DNA of 40,470 nucleotides, taken from Methanogenium sp. Its GTDB lineage: Archaea; Halobacteriota; Methanomicrobia; Methanomicrobiales; Methanomicrobiaceae. Below are positions 1 through 8,623 of this stretch, piece after piece (the first letter of the stretch is position 1; the number at the start of each line of letters is the position of its first letter). The notes beneath the pieces were generated by a model that was given only the letters and a program-made list of their open reading frames with translations, searched no databases and was not told the DNA's origin. A program made the position numbers and the translations under genes. The stretch covers positions 1 to 40,470 of the forward strand of contig JAUVCV010000021.1 of NCBI GenBank assembly GCA_030595665.1, given 5' to 3'.

Positions 1-137
1 GGCTGTTCTTCTTCATATGCACAAATCTTATTATTCAAAGCCCAGTTGAAAACAAACCTACATGCCCCGAAATGCTGCGCAAACAAGGATTTCTGTTCCT
101 TGTTGGGATACATTCGGTATTTGTAGGCTTTCAGCAT
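1..137 (-). CDS. tnpB: TnpB, RNA-guided nuclease of IS605 family (N-terminal 45 codons only)
   Basis: Reading the minus strand from the ATG at 137 gives a 45-codon open frame that leaves the window. It begins MLKAYKYRMYP, continues with KEQ, and reaches FGACRFVFNWALN. This is the standard N-terminus of TnpB: a KYRxYP strand, then a helix with C-R-x-x-x-N-W. TnpB proteins are transposon-encoded nucleases guided by an RNA made from the transposon's right end. The start lies 44 bp from the divergent tnpA start, so the two promoters must overlap. The RuvC and zinc-finger parts are outside the window, so I cannot say whether the gene is intact. Confidence 0.8.
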   Translation of the reverse strand, partial: MLKAYKYRMYPNKEQKSLFAQHFGACRFVFNWALNNKICAYEEEQ

Positions 138-181
138 GCACATACATACATGTTCTGGCAATGCACATACTTTGTGTTGGT

Positions 182-577
182 GTGGAATACAAATGCCATA
201 ATCATGGAAAATTTCTCCTTATGTATCATGTCATTTTTGTATGCAAATACCGACAAAAAGTATTAATTGGGTTTGAAAATGATCTAAAACATATTTTAAC
301 AGTTATAGCAACCAAATCTGATTTTGACATTATTGAAATGGAATGTGACAAAGATCACATCAATTTACTTGTAGAAAGTTGCCCAAAAATCAGCATATTA
401 TCAATTATCAGACGATTAAAACAAGAATCCACAATTAATATGTGGAAACAACATGGGATGATTTTAAAATCATATTATTGGAGAGAAAATACATTATGGA
501 GCGATGGTTATTTTTGTTGTACCATTGGAAATGTGAGTGAAGCCACCATTACAAAATATATACAAGAACAGGGATGA
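182..577 (+). CDS. tnpA: TnpA, IS200-type Y1 transposase (HUH motif altered)
   Basis: About 131 residues, the usual length for IS200/IS605 TnpA, which cuts and joins single-stranded transposon ends through a tyrosine. The family pattern FLLMYHVIFVCKYR opens the protein, RRLKQES is in the middle, and LWSDGYF leads to the C-terminal ITKYIQEQ, whose Tyr126 is the expected nucleophile. I chose the GTG at 182 because related proteins start with (M)EYK; an in-frame ATG at 161 is the alternative, and neither has a clear ribosome site. The metal-binding motif, normally His-hydrophobic-His, reads H59-I60-N61, so the second histidine is replaced. If not a family variant, this would impair catalysis. 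Divergent from tnpB. Confidence 0.85.
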   Translation: MEYKCHNHGKFLLMYHVIFVCKYRQKVLIGFENDLKHILTVIATKSDFDIIEMECDKDHINLLVESCPKISILSIIRRLKQESTINMWKQHGMILKSYYWRENTLWSDGYFCCTIGNVSEATITKYIQEQG

Positions 578-580
578 TCG

Positions 581-630
581 CTTACATCCCCTTGGCTAAA
601 GACCAAGGGGTTTTACGCTCGATTTATAAA
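581..630. repeat. IS605 terminal hairpin downstream of tnpA
   Basis: CCCCTTGG at 588-595 pairs perfectly with CCAAGGGG at 603-610 across the 7-nt loop CTAAAGA. It is flanked by GCTTACATC on the left and TTTTACGCTC on the right. The same flanks and loop occur inverted at 39046-39091 and, more decayed, at 28006-28040. This is the end that TnpA would recognise. Confidence 0.75.
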
Positions 631-704
631 GACCAAAAAAATACATATTTGAACAACCCAATTCCAAAACCCTATTATTCAGAATCCCGAATACTCTACT
701 TATA

Positions 705-983
705 ATGGTCTGGATAAAGTCCATCGAAAATAATTATGTCAATGTTGACAGCATCATTTCAATCACCCTTGACTCCAAGTGCAATGCATTTGTAGCAGTA
801 GTCGGTCATCGCGACATCAGACTTCAGCACAAGATATACCAGTGTAAAGCACTGGAAAGCATTCTGCAGGGAACATCACCAAAGGGAGACGATGAAATAC
901 TGGAAAATATGATCCTGATTATTGAAGATGCAAAAAAAAGCGGCGATGTGCCCATTATTGATTTTACGAAGCTACTGAATTAG
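705..983 (+). CDS. Conserved-looking hypothetical protein, 92 aa
   Basis: A 92-residue soluble protein, beginning MVWIKS and ending DFTKLLN. I recognise no family. The first half alternates hydrophobic and polar residues (VNVDSIISITL, CNAFVAVVGH), which suggests a small beta-sheet. The second half (EILENMILIIEDAKK) looks like an amphipathic helix. There is no signal peptide or membrane segment. The ATG follows an A+T-rich TACTTATA stretch directly, so there is little room for a ribosome site and the start may be leaderless or misplaced. It stands alone between the IS605 element, which ends about 75 bp upstream, and the convergent argF gene. Codon use looks like its neighbours. Existence is likely, function unknown. 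Confidence 0.6.
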   Translation: MVWIKSIENNYVNVDSIISITLDSKCNAFVAVVGHRDIRLQHKIYQCKALESILQGTSPKGDDEILENMILIIEDAKKSGDVPIIDFTKLLN

Positions 984-1012
984 TAGCAAAAAAGGACACA
1001 GAGAAAAATCAT

Positions 1013-1921
1013 TTACCCCAGAAGCATCATTAAGAGTGCTTTCTGGGCATGTAAACGATTTTCAGCCTGATCCCATACAATTGAGGCGGGGCCGTCCATC
1101 ACCGCAGCAGAAATTTCCTCACCACGATGAGCAGGAAGACAGTGCATCACCTTTGCACCATCGGCAGCATTTTGCATCAGGGCCTCGTCCACGGAAAAAC
1201 CTGCAAAGGCGCGAAGCCGGGCATCATGTTCGTCCTCACTCCCCATTGAGGTCCATGTGTCAGTATAGATGACATCTGCACCTGACACTGCCTTTTTGGG
1301 GGATGCACAGATCTCATACCGTGCTCCCGCACGGTCTGCCTCTGTTAGTATCTCCTCTCCCGGCTGAAATCCGTCAGGGGATGCAACAGCCACACCATAC
1401 CCTGCCATCGGTGCTGCAAGGAGGAGAGAGTTGCAGACATTATTGCTGTCACCGATGTATGCCACCCTGAGACCTTCCGTTGTTCCAAACTCCTCTTTCA
1501 TCGTCATGATATCTGCAAGGATCTGGCAGGGGTGTTCCCGGTCAGACAGACCGTTTATGACCGGAATATCTGCATATTTTGCCAGTTCAACTGCTGTTTC
1601 ATGCCGGTAGGAGCGGATCATAATGAGGGAGAGATACCTTGAGAGGACACGGGCAGTATCACGCACCTCTTCCCCACGACCCAGTTGCATATCACCCGGA
1701 TTCATAAAAAGGGCATGTCCGCCCAGTTCAAACATCCCCACTTCAAAGGAAGTCCGGGTCCGGGTGGACGCTTTCTCAAAGATCATCCCCAGTGTGCACT
1801 TTCGCGGCAGAGAATGGTCTGTACCTGCGTTGCGCAGGGCTTTGAGATGAATTGCAGAATCTACAATCCCATGCAGTTCAGCGGTGGAGAGATCCCGGAT
1901 GGAAAGGAGATCACGTTTCAT
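1013..1921 (-). CDS. argF: Ornithine carbamoyltransferase (OTC)
   Basis: Transfers the carbamoyl group of carbamoyl phosphate to ornithine to make citrulline in arginine synthesis; cytoplasmic. The 302-residue length is normal. The carbamoyl-phosphate loop FEKASTRTR covers residues 48-56, HPCQ is at 130-133, and the C-terminal ornithine motif HCLPAHRG is present. These make OTC far more likely than aspartate carbamoyltransferase. It is the last gene of a minus-strand run carS-pyrE-purD-argF. Its ATG overlaps the purD stop by 4 nt (ATGA), so translation is probably coupled. The grouping joins pyrimidine, purine and arginine steps, of which argF uses carbamoyl phosphate. A T-rich stretch follows the stop on the coding strand and could end transcription. 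Confidence 0.96.
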   Translation of the reverse strand: MKRDLLSIRDLSTAELHGIVDSAIHLKALRNAGTDHSLPRKCTLGMIFEKASTRTRTSFEVGMFELGGHALFMNPGDMQLGRGEEVRDTARVLSRYLSLIMIRSYRHETAVELAKYADIPVINGLSDREHPCQILADIMTMKEEFGTTEGLRVAYIGDSNNVCNSLLLAAPMAGYGVAVASPDGFQPGEEILTEADRAGARYEICASPKKAVSGADVIYTDTWTSMGSEDEHDARLRAFAGFSVDEALMQNAADGAKVMHCLPAHRGEEISAAVMDGPASIVWDQAENRLHAQKALLMMLLG

Positions 1922-3210
1922 CTGATCTCCCTCATGTGAGCCACCCGCTTCTCAAGGACTTCCCCGGTGCCGATATCACGGCGGTAGCGGACAGCACCTG
2001 TCACCGACTCTGCAGCCTTCTGTGCCTGCATCTCAGCCTCTGCAAGGGTGTCACCGAGACCGACAAAGGCGAGCGTGCGGGATCTCTGGGTAAAATACAC
2101 CCCGTCTTCAAGGGTGATATTCCCAAAGAACAGTTTCGCATCCCCGTAGTCACCAATGATGAGGCGCTGCCCCTTCTGCGGCGCGCCAGGATATCCTTCC
2201 GGCACCAGGTACTTACAGACCGATGCCTTCGGTGCAAAGGAGACATCAGCCGGTGTAAGCGTGCCTGCTGCCATTTTGACAAGAATCACTGCAAAGTCAG
2301 ATACCAGAAGCGTAAGAAGGTTCATCGCCTCGGGATCACCAAACCGTGCATTGAACTCTATGACCTTTGGCCCGTCTGCCGTATTCATGAACTGACCATA
2401 GAGGAACCCGACATAGGGGAGGCCTTCTCTATTCAGTGCACAAATTACCTTCTCCATAATTGCAAATGCCCGGGCCCTGTCTGCGTCGGTGACAAACGGG
2501 AAGGAGTGGTCTTCCATGGAGTATGACCCCATCCCGCCGGTATTTGGACCAACATCTCCTTCATATGCCCGTTTGTGATCCTGGACAAGAGGCATCGGCA
2601 CAAGGTGTGAGCCGTCAACGAATGCCATCAGGGTGAACTCTTCTCCGATAAGACACTCTTCGAGTACCACCTCTCCTCCAATCTCACGGATGTAGTCCTT
2701 TGCACCCGCATGGTCGAGATGTTCACCCATGATTTTTACCCCTTTGCCGCCGGTCAGTCCAATCGGCTTTATGGCAAGGTCTGCATCATGTGCATCGATA
2801 TACCGGCACGCATCCTCAGGGTTGTGGAATGCCGCATATCCCGGGCATCCCTCAATCCCATGGTCACGCATCAGGTTCCGGCAGAATTCCTTATCAGTCT
2901 CAAGCCGTGCGGCTCCCTTTCGGGGACCAATGCAGGAGATGCCACGGGCAGACAGTTCATCAGCGAGACCTGCCTGCAGAGGTGCCTCAGGGCCAATGAC
3001 TGCATAAAGAATCCCGTGTGCCTCTGCATAATCGGCAACCCGACTTGTTTCTGTTTCTTTACAGATGCACACATCTGCAGAAAGTGCGGCGATACCGGGG
3101 TTTTCCTTCCCCATCACAGAATAGATTTCAACATTGCTGCTGCGTGAAAGGGCATCGGCTATTGCATGCTCTCTGCCCCCTCCACCCACAACAAGAATTT
3201 TCATATCCAT
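1918..3210 (-). CDS. purD: Phosphoribosylamine-glycine ligase (GAR synthetase)
   Basis: Joins phosphoribosylamine and glycine using ATP, the second step of purine synthesis. It is an ATP-grasp enzyme of about 430 residues. The N-terminus [18 protein letters not shown] is the diagnostic PurD opening. [18 protein letters not shown] and the metal-binding [12 protein letters not shown] follow in the usual order. The open frame extends about 18 codons upstream, but homologues begin at the [11 protein letters not shown] stretch, so I start at 3210; the ATG at 3204 is equally possible. It lies 28 bp after pyrE and overlaps argF by 4 nt, so it belongs to the same operon. Confidence 0.95.
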   Translation of the reverse strand: MDMKILVVGGGGREHAIADALSRSSNVEIYSVMGKENPGIAALSADVCICKETETSRVADYAEAHGILYAVIGPEAPLQAGLADELSARGISCIGPRKGAARLETDKEFCRNLMRDHGIEGCPGYAAFHNPEDACRYIDAHDADLAIKPIGLTGGKGVKIMGEHLDHAGAKDYIREIGGEVVLEECLIGEEFTLMAFVDGSHLVPMPLVQDHKRAYEGDVGPNTGGMGSYSMEDHSFPFVTDADRARAFAIMEKVICALNREGLPYVGFLYGQFMNTADGPKVIEFNARFGDPEAMNLLTLLVSDFAVILVKMAAGTLTPADVSFAPKASVCKYLVPEGYPGAPQKGQRLIIGDYGDAKLFFGNITLEDGVYFTQRSRTLAFVGLGDTLAEAEMQAQKAAESVTGAVRYRRDIGTGEVLEKRVAHMREIR

Positions 3211-3238
3211 TATTGCGTCGCAGACTGCTAAAAGGTTA

Positions 3239-3793
3239 TTATTGACGAAGAAGGTCAGAGACACGGACGAGCGGGATCAACGTGACTCCGGCATCAGCCA
3301 AACGGGCAGATGCACCCTGTTCGCGGTCCACAACGGTCACAACGGTCTCCACCACCGCACCGGCATCCCGGAGTGCATTGATGCCGTAGATGACACTTCC
3401 CCCGGATGTGGTCACATCTTCAACCAGGAGCACATGCTTCTCTTTCACATCACCGATGATGGTGCCGCCCACGCCATACTCCTTCTCTCCTTTTCGGATG
3501 ATGGCATAGGGCTTTCCGGACGCTAAGGATGCGGCAACAGCAATGGGCACCGCACCGACCGCAACACCGGCGACACAGTCATATGGCCCCAGTTTAGGCG
3601 ATATAGCGCGCCCGATTGCCGCAAGCAGGGCAGGCTGGGTCGCTGCATCTTTAATATTAATATAATACGTGCTCTTTTGTCCGGACGCAAGGGTAAACTC
3701 ACCGAACTGTATTGCCCCATATTTTATAAGGGATTCTTTCACTGTTGTATTCATTCCATTATTCTCCGTTGTATTCACTGCATTCTCTACCAT
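3239..3793 (-). CDS. pyrE: Orotate phosphoribosyltransferase
   Basis: Converts orotate and PRPP to orotidine 5'-phosphate in pyrimidine synthesis. The PRPP-binding motif [13 protein letters not shown] is clear, preceded by the [15 protein letters not shown] catalytic loop and the [14 protein letters not shown] opening typical of PyrE. The longest open frame begins far upstream inside carS. The realistic starts are the ATG at 3793, which overlaps the carS stop by 7 nt, and the ATG at 3754 ([10 protein letters not shown]), which better matches the family length of about 170-180 residues. The predicted product from 3793 has 184 residues. It follows carS and precedes purD in one minus-strand run. 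Confidence 0.94.
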   Translation of the reverse strand: MVENAVNTTENNGMNTTVKESLIKYGAIQFGEFTLASGQKSTYYINIKDAATQPALLAAIGRAISPKLGPYDCVAGVAVGAVPIAVAASLASGKPYAIIRKGEKEYGVGGTIIGDVKEKHVLLVEDVTTSGGSVIYGINALRDAGAVVETVVTVVDREQGASARLADAGVTLIPLVRVSDLLRQ

Positions 3794-4374
3794 GGTACGT
3801 CTTTCACTCCTATGAGATAGCCAATAATATTTGCTCCGCGATGGAGAAGAGGGGTCAGGATGATGATCCAGACCAGTATGAGAGGGGTGATGGTAGCAAT
3901 TACCCACGAAAAATTAAAGATTAAAAGCAGAGCAAACGCTCCAAAAACGAGATCATACTGATCTGCTATCAGCCATTCTTCTCCGCGGTTTTTGTTGAGG
4001 CGCCGTTTGGCAAAACTCTTCACCATGTCCCCCAGAAGTGCACCGGCTGCAAGGCAGACCACAACCGATGGGGTCAGGAGAGAGAGGCCAAGGTACGGCT
4101 CTGTTGCCATCTGAATCAGCCCTATGACAATTCCCGACATAACCCCGCCAATAAAACCCCGCCAGGTCTTCCCGTCACCCAGCATTCGTCTTCCGTCGCG
4201 CCAGTTTCTCCCGCCGTCGATTGGTCTTCCGCCGCCAAAGACAGCAGCCGCTGAATTTGGAAGATAGGCAGGAATCATAATCCAGAAAGCGAGGAGTAAA
4301 GAAAACAGGATGTCATATATACTGATACAGATTCCTCCCCGGAAGTACAGGAATACTGGACTGAAAGAAACCAT
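3787..4374 (-). CDS. carS: CDP-archaeol synthase (CarS, DUF46)
   Basis: Activates digeranylgeranylglyceryl phosphate with CTP, making the CDP-linked precursor of archaeal polar lipids; an integral membrane enzyme. About five hydrophobic segments are visible. The signature VFGGGRPIDGG followed by RRMLGDGKTWRGFIGG is characteristic of CarS. First gene of carS-pyrE-purD-argF. The start is unclear: the first ATG (4374) has no ribosome site and adds about 16 atypical residues. A strong GGGGAGGA at 4340-4333 lies 6 nt before an in-frame ATC at 4326, exactly where homologues begin. I give the ATG coordinate by convention but suspect 4326. The gene is divergent from a radical SAM gene whose family includes tetraether lipid synthases. 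Confidence 0.92.
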   Translation of the reverse strand: MVSFSPVFLYFRGGICISIYDILFSLLLAFWIMIPAYLPNSAAAVFGGGRPIDGGRNWRDGRRMLGDGKTWRGFIGGVMSGIVIGLIQMATEPYLGLSLLTPSVVVCLAAGALLGDMVKSFAKRRLNKNRGEEWLIADQYDLVFGAFALLLIFNFSWVIATITPLILVWIIILTPLLHRGANIIGYLIGVKDVPW

Positions 4375-4575
4375 TAAGATATCGAATTTCTATCTCGTAG
4401 TAAATCATTCCGTGATGTGTGTCATCCAACTGTGCAGGACCAGGTGGTTTTACTACTGCTTAACTGATATGTTTAACAGAAAAAATTGTCGGAAAAACAA
4501 TCCTTAATACAGACAGGGTGAATAATAGAGAATACTCGTTAATTTTAGATACATGATAATTCCGTGTGATGTTCA
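4375..4575. promoter_or_regulatory. Divergent promoter region between carS and the radical SAM gene
   Basis: About 200 A+T-rich bases separate the two diverging genes and must hold both promoters. TATA-like stretches are present (around 4460-4475 and 4530-4555), but I cannot assign one to each gene with confidence. A 65-codon open frame across part of it looks non-coding. The region reads TGATGTTCA immediately before the ATG at 4576, a weak ribosome site. Confidence 0.4.
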
Positions 4576-6084
4576 ATGGTGACATTAAAACAAACAACAA
4601 GCCTGTGCCCGATATGTGGGGCAATCCTGCCGGCAGATATAATCGAAGAAGACGGAAAGATTTACATCGTGCGGGAATGCCCGGAGCATGGGGTCAGGAA
4701 AGATCTCTACTGGTCCGATGCAGAGATGTATAAAAAATTCGACGTGTTCGAAGGAATAGGACCCGGTATCGACAATCCACAAAAAGAAGAGGTAAACGGG
4801 TGTCCGCTGGACTGCGGACTCTGCAGCAATCATAAATCAGGAACCCTGCTCGGAAATATTGACCTGACAAACCGTTGCAACCTTGCCTGTGATTTCTGTT
4901 TTGCAAATGCTCATGCGTGTGGCTACATCTATGAACCATCCGTTGATGAAATCGTTGCCATGATGCAGCTTCTGCGTGACCAGAAACCGGTGCCAGCCCC
5001 CGCCGTGCAGTTCTCCGGGGGGGAACCCACAATGCGCGACGATCTCGTTCAAATTGTGAAAAAAGCACAGGAGATGGGATTCAGCCAGATTCAGATTGCC
5101 ACAAACGGGATAAAAATCGCACAGAATCCCGGTCTTGCAAAAGATCTAAAAGATGCAGGAACAAGCACCCTCTATCTGCATTTTGACGGCGTCACCCGGC
5201 AGACCAATTCACTCATCAAGATCAGCAGGAAGGTAATTGAACACTGCAGGGAAGCAAATCTGGGTATTGTACTGGTACCGACGATTATTAACGGCAGAAA
5301 TGACCATGAAGTCGGAGACATCATCCGGTTTGCAGCAGACAATGTCGATGTTGTCCGGGGGGTCAATTTTCAGCCGGTTGCATTCACCGGTGCCGCATCA
5401 GCAGAGAATGTGGCAAAAGAACGGGTGACCATTCCCGACCTTGCTGATAGGATCGAGGAACAGACCGGCGGGATTATTAAAAAAGATTACTTCTACCCCG
5501 TGCCCTGTGTGCTGCCATTCTCTGATTTGATAGAGACCTACACAGGGGAACCACAGGTGCGGTTCACCACTCACCAGCACTGCGGGGCAGCAACCTATGG
5601 ATTTGTCACCGAAGACGGTCTCGTTCCCATCAATGAGATGATTGATGTTGACGAATTCTTTGCTGCCGTCAAACAGATGGGACAAAAACTGAACCACGGC
5701 GACGGATCACTGAACAAGTACAAGACTCTCATTGAAGGCATCAATGACATGAGAGTATCTCTCAAAGACAACAAAGTCAGCACCAACACGCTGTTCTGGA
5801 AAATTATCGCACAGACACTTGTCAAACATGATTTTGCAGCCCTTCGAAAGTTCCACTGGAATGCACTTTTTATTGGCACCATGCATTTCATGGACAACTT
5901 CAATTACGACACTGCACGTGTGCAGCGCTGCTGTATCCATTACGCCACCCCGGACGGGACACTGATTCCTTTCTGCACCTACAACAGCGGCCCGGTGTAC
6001 AGGGAAAAAATCTGGCAGAAATATGCACAGCCAATCGTCACAAAGGACAATATTGTTGATCCGGACACTGTCAGCTTCAGCTAA
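4576..6084 (+). CDS. Radical SAM enzyme of the MJ0619 family (methanopterin methylase / tetraether lipid synthase type)
   Basis: A 502-residue radical SAM protein closely matching the MJ0619 type in length and layout. It has an N-terminal CPICG zinc-like pair (C11, C14) with C35, a CPLDCGLC cluster (C76, C80, C83), the SAM cluster CNLACDFC (C101, C105, C108), the GGEPT motif, and a C-terminal cysteine-rich part. From the literature as I recall it, MJ0619 was first reported to methylate the pterin of methanopterin; later its family was shown to join lipid tails (Tes). Context supports both. The next gene is an MptN-like methanopterin ligase, as in Methanocaldococcus (MJ0619-MJ0620), while the divergent gene is the lipid enzyme carS. 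Either role is possible. Confidence 0.88.
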   Translation: MVTLKQTTSLCPICGAILPADIIEEDGKIYIVRECPEHGVRKDLYWSDAEMYKKFDVFEGIGPGIDNPQKEEVNGCPLDCGLCSNHKSGTLLGNIDLTNRCNLACDFCFANAHACGYIYEPSVDEIVAMMQLLRDQKPVPAPAVQFSGGEPTMRDDLVQIVKKAQEMGFSQIQIATNGIKIAQNPGLAKDLKDAGTSTLYLHFDGVTRQTNSLIKISRKVIEHCREANLGIVLVPTIINGRNDHEVGDIIRFAADNVDVVRGVNFQPVAFTGAASAENVAKERVTIPDLADRIEEQTGGIIKKDYFYPVPCVLPFSDLIETYTGEPQVRFTTHQHCGAATYGFVTEDGLVPINEMIDVDEFFAAVKQMGQKLNHGDGSLNKYKTLIEGINDMRVSLKDNKVSTNTLFWKIIAQTLVKHDFAALRKFHWNALFIGTMHFMDNFNYDTARVQRCCIHYATPDGTLIPFCTYNSGPVYREKIWQKYAQPIVTKDNIVDPDTVSFS

Positions 6085-6149
6085 AAAACAGGCATCATAA
6101 ACCAAAACAAAAAAATAACCCTTTTTTCCAGCACATTGGAGTAACACAG

Positions 6150-6959
6150 ATGATCTACATTGTTCCAAAGCCAACTGACACCCCGGATGACAACTCCACG
6201 GGGATGGTCATTCGCGCATTAAAAGACCGCGATTACCCGTATGCACTGCTTGATCTGGACGAAATTGACCCATTCTCACCGGATATTTCAGGAGAGACCA
6301 TATGGGTCTGCGGCATCAGGCAGGACGGAGTCCAGTTTGAAGTCATCAGCGCTCTTGCGCTTGCAAACAGAATGGTAAATGACCCTCACATGATTGCCAT
6401 CTGTGCAAGTAAGGCACAGACCACCGCGCGTCTCTTACGAGCAGGTGTCCCGACACCGGACACCATATTCACCGGTTCACGCACCGAGGCAGAGCGGTTT
6501 CTCGTACGTCATAAAAAAGCGGTCTACAAACCCCTCTACGGATATGACGGAAATGGAATCTTCCCATTTACCGACATAGATGAGCTCTCCGAAGGTCCCT
6601 ATTATCTTCAGGAATTCGTGAAAAATGACCGCGACTATCGGGTCTTTGTTATTGGCGGAGTTGCTGTCGGTGCCATCGTCCGTGTCTCTGATACCTTTGC
6701 CCATAATATCCACCAGGGCGGGACCGGGACTGCTCTCACTGAATTACCGGATGCGATGAAAAAGGTCGCAGGAGCTGCCGCCCGGGCAGTAGGAATTGAC
6801 TACTGCGGTGTTGACCTGTTAGAAAAGGGCGACAGTTATACCGTTCTTGAAGTCAACGGCACGCCAAACTGGCACTGCATGGAAGCACCTATCCCTACCC
6901 TTCTTGCAGACTACCTCATAGAAGAGGATATGAAAAAATACGTGGATCAGGATAGATAA
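6150..6959 (+). CDS. mptN: RimK-type ATP-grasp ligase, probable tetrahydromethanopterin:L-glutamate ligase
   Basis: A 269-residue ATP-grasp enzyme of the RimK group, which adds glutamate to a carboxylate using ATP. It shows the family's blocks: AICASKAQTTARLLRAGVPTPDT, the K-PLYGYDGNGIF glycine-rich loop, the YYLQEF strand, RVFVIGG, and the metal-binding VLEVNGTPNW near the C-terminus. MptN adds glutamate to form tetrahydrosarcinapterin. CofF, which adds glutamate to coenzyme F420, is a paralogue with the same fold and the main alternative. I prefer MptN because the gene follows an MJ0619-type gene at 65 bp, the order seen in Methanocaldococcus (MJ0620). GGAG precedes the ATG. Its end overlaps the convergent UPF0058 gene by 13 bp. 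Confidence 0.8.
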   Translation: MIYIVPKPTDTPDDNSTGMVIRALKDRDYPYALLDLDEIDPFSPDISGETIWVCGIRQDGVQFEVISALALANRMVNDPHMIAICASKAQTTARLLRAGVPTPDTIFTGSRTEAERFLVRHKKAVYKPLYGYDGNGIFPFTDIDELSEGPYYLQEFVKNDRDYRVFVIGGVAVGAIVRVSDTFAHNIHQGGTGTALTELPDAMKKVAGAAARAVGIDYCGVDLLEKGDSYTVLEVNGTPNWHCMEAPIPTLLADYLIEEDMKKYVDQDR

Positions 6960-7231
6960 TCTATCTCTTTTTCCGTCCGCTGAGCCAGTTCACGCATGCG
7001 TGCAGCGATACGGGTCGGAGCTGAATGTTCGTTGTCTTTCATAATTTCTGCAATCTCCAGACCAAGAATAAAGATTGCATGTTTATGCTCCATTTTGCTT
7101 TTGTGAACCTGGCTGGGATCAATTTTCAGGGCGTAATATTCTGAAAAATCATTTTCAGGATCATCTTCCTCAAAACTGTCCTTTATTTCAGCCATTATCT
7201 TGTGGAGCCTGATTAACTCTTCCTTGTGCAC
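6947..7231 (-). CDS. UPF0058 family protein
   Basis: A 94-residue protein starting MHKEELIRLHKI, the recognisable opening of the archaeal UPF0058 family. The charged middle (EEDDPENDFSEYYAL) and the HKSKMEHKHAIFILG helix also fit. The function is not known. It is mostly helical and soluble, with several histidines and acidic residues that could bind a metal, but that is inference. It lies downstream of dnaG on the same strand (gap about 186 bp) and its 3' end overlaps the convergent mptN-like gene. Confidence 0.85.
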   Translation of the reverse strand: MHKEELIRLHKIMAEIKDSFEEDDPENDFSEYYALKIDPSQVHKSKMEHKHAIFILGLEIAEIMKDNEHSAPTRIAARMRELAQRTEKEIDYLS

Positions 7232-7417
7232 TGTGCATCACTCTCCTGTCCGCTTGTATTAGATAAATCACAAAGAAACCATCTGTATAATGAGATGGTT
7301 TCCACCACCAATCTTACCGTATAACGTATCTCCGTTGGGTGCATTTAAAGTATTGGAGCGGGTCAAAAAAGAGCAGAACCAGCCATATAAGCCAATTCAA
7401 CTATACATCATCTGTGA

Positions 7418-8623
7418 TCAGGAGAATTTTATCAATTTTATGGACACAGGCTTTTTAATGATCCCGGAAAAATCCGGTGCTGCAATATATTCCAGATCCG
7501 CAGAATACGCATAATCAACGATCTTCTGGTTCACCATCCGGTCAATAACGAGGCCATGCCCGCCAGGAGGCATGGTGGTGAGAAGGTCATCAACGAGATC
7601 TGCATCAGACTCTTTCAAAATCTCCCATTTATCCGAGAGAACCCGTGCAGTATGTTTCTCTTTTACCTCTGCCATGTGCCACTCTATTGACCCGGGCTGT
7701 TTCTGGATTCTCACCTCTTCCTGATGCCTGCGTGCCCGTTCGCGCGTGCTTGAATCGACCATCTCCATTCTGTGATGTAGTTCAGGGATGTCCACTTCCC
7801 CCTCTTTATTGATGATATATTCAACCGGGATCTTGTTTCTAAGCGGTTTGATGATCTCTTTTCGGGTCATATCCTCCACAGATCTGCCCCGTGGACTGAT
7901 AGCGACAAAATCAATTTCAGCAACCTGTACCAGTTCACTGAGAATCAGGTCACCCCCCCTGTCACCATCGACAAATGCTGTTGCCGTCTTCCGGTTGCAG
8001 AGACTGACAACCGTCTCCGGAACATGAGTTCCTTCAACGGCAACCGTATTTTTTATCCCGTATTTCAAAAGATTGATGACATCAGCACGCCCCTCAACCA
8101 CAATAATGGCATCAGAGTCCGGTGCATTGGGACCTGCAGGCAGTTTCTCCTCACCAAGTTCGATAATCTTCTCTATCCGTGAAGACTCCCGGACAGAGTC
8201 CATGATATCATTTGTGTCAATAGACCCTTCATCAAATGATTCAATTAAGAGTTCTTTGGCACGAGTGATTATCTGCTGACGTTTGGTGACCCTGATATCT
8301 TCGATACGGTCAACGGTTACCCGCGCAATACAGGGCCCGACCCGTTCAATGGTCTCCAGAGATGCGGCAAGAATAGCAGTCTCTGCCTTGTCAAGGGATG
8401 AAGCCATGTGGATAGAACCTTTCGTCTCACCCTTTACGCTCGCTATCTGGGCATCTATCCGCCCCATCCTGCCGGTGCGCTGAAGCTCACGAAGATCGAG
8501 TTCCTCTCCCAGGAGTCCTTCCGTCTGGCCAAAGATGGCACCGACAACATCAGACTTCTGCACCACCCCCTCTGCTTCTATCTTCATGTGTATGAGATAC
8601 TTTGTGGTATCCTGTGAATGCAT
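7418..8623 (-). CDS. dnaG: Archaeal DnaG primase-like protein
   Basis: The 401-residue archaeal DnaG, a TOPRIM protein with primase activity that is also found attached to the archaeal exosome, where it aids binding of A-rich RNA. The N-terminus MHSQDTTKYLIHMKI and VVGAIFGQTEGLLGEELDLRELQ are family hallmarks. The TOPRIM domain has VVEGRAD with Glu177 and the DGDRGGD metal site (D219, D221). The length is normal and no zinc-binding or helicase-binding domain is present, as usual in archaea. It is a single gene; the 359-bp gap upstream holds its promoter. Confidence 0.96.
   Translation of the reverse strand: MHSQDTTKYLIHMKIEAEGVVQKSDVVGAIFGQTEGLLGEELDLRELQRTGRMGRIDAQIASVKGETKGSIHMASSLDKAETAILAASLETIERVGPCIARVTVDRIEDIRVTKRQQIITRAKELLIESFDEGSIDTNDIMDSVRESSRIEKIIELGEEKLPAGPNAPDSDAIIVVEGRADVINLLKYGIKNTVAVEGTHVPETVVSLCNRKTATAFVDGDRGGDLILSELVQVAEIDFVAISPRGRSVEDMTRKEIIKPLRNKIPVEYIINKEGEVDIPELHHRMEMVDSSTRERARRHQEEVRIQKQPGSIEWHMAEVKEKHTARVLSDKWEILKESDADLVDDLLTTMPPGGHGLVIDRMVNQKIVDYAYSADLEYIAAPDFSGIIKKPVSIKLIKFS

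Larger units (their letters stand above)
1..632. mobile_element. IS200/IS605-family element with divergent tnpA and tnpB, cut by the left window edge
   Basis: Two divergent transposon genes lie here: a TnpA-type gene on the plus strand (182-577) and the N-terminus of a TnpB-type gene on the minus strand (137 to the window edge). Just beyond the tnpA stop is a perfect 8-bp hairpin with a 7-nt loop (588-610), the usual subterminal structure of this family. The terminal block, with the motif GGCTAAAGACC, recurs in degenerate form near 28.02 kb and 39.07 kb, so this end type is used several times in the genome. The outer boundary probably lies near the TTTATAAA at 623-630, because TTTATAAAT also borders the 39-kb copy. 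The tnpB-side end is outside the window. No target duplication is expected, since the family transposes as single strands. Confidence 0.85.

Noticed and set aside
82-104. Perfect 8-bp hairpin with 7-nt loop, first taken for a transposon end
   Set aside because: It lies inside the tnpB coding sequence on the minus strand (codons around NKEQKS), so the symmetry is more likely chance than a terminal structure.
1852-2526. 224-codon plus-strand frame
   Set aside because: Antisense to argF and purD; no ribosome site and no protein-like segments.
4310-4507. 65-codon frame in the carS divergent region
   Set aside because: Antisense to the carS start and inside the promoter region; no protein-like features.
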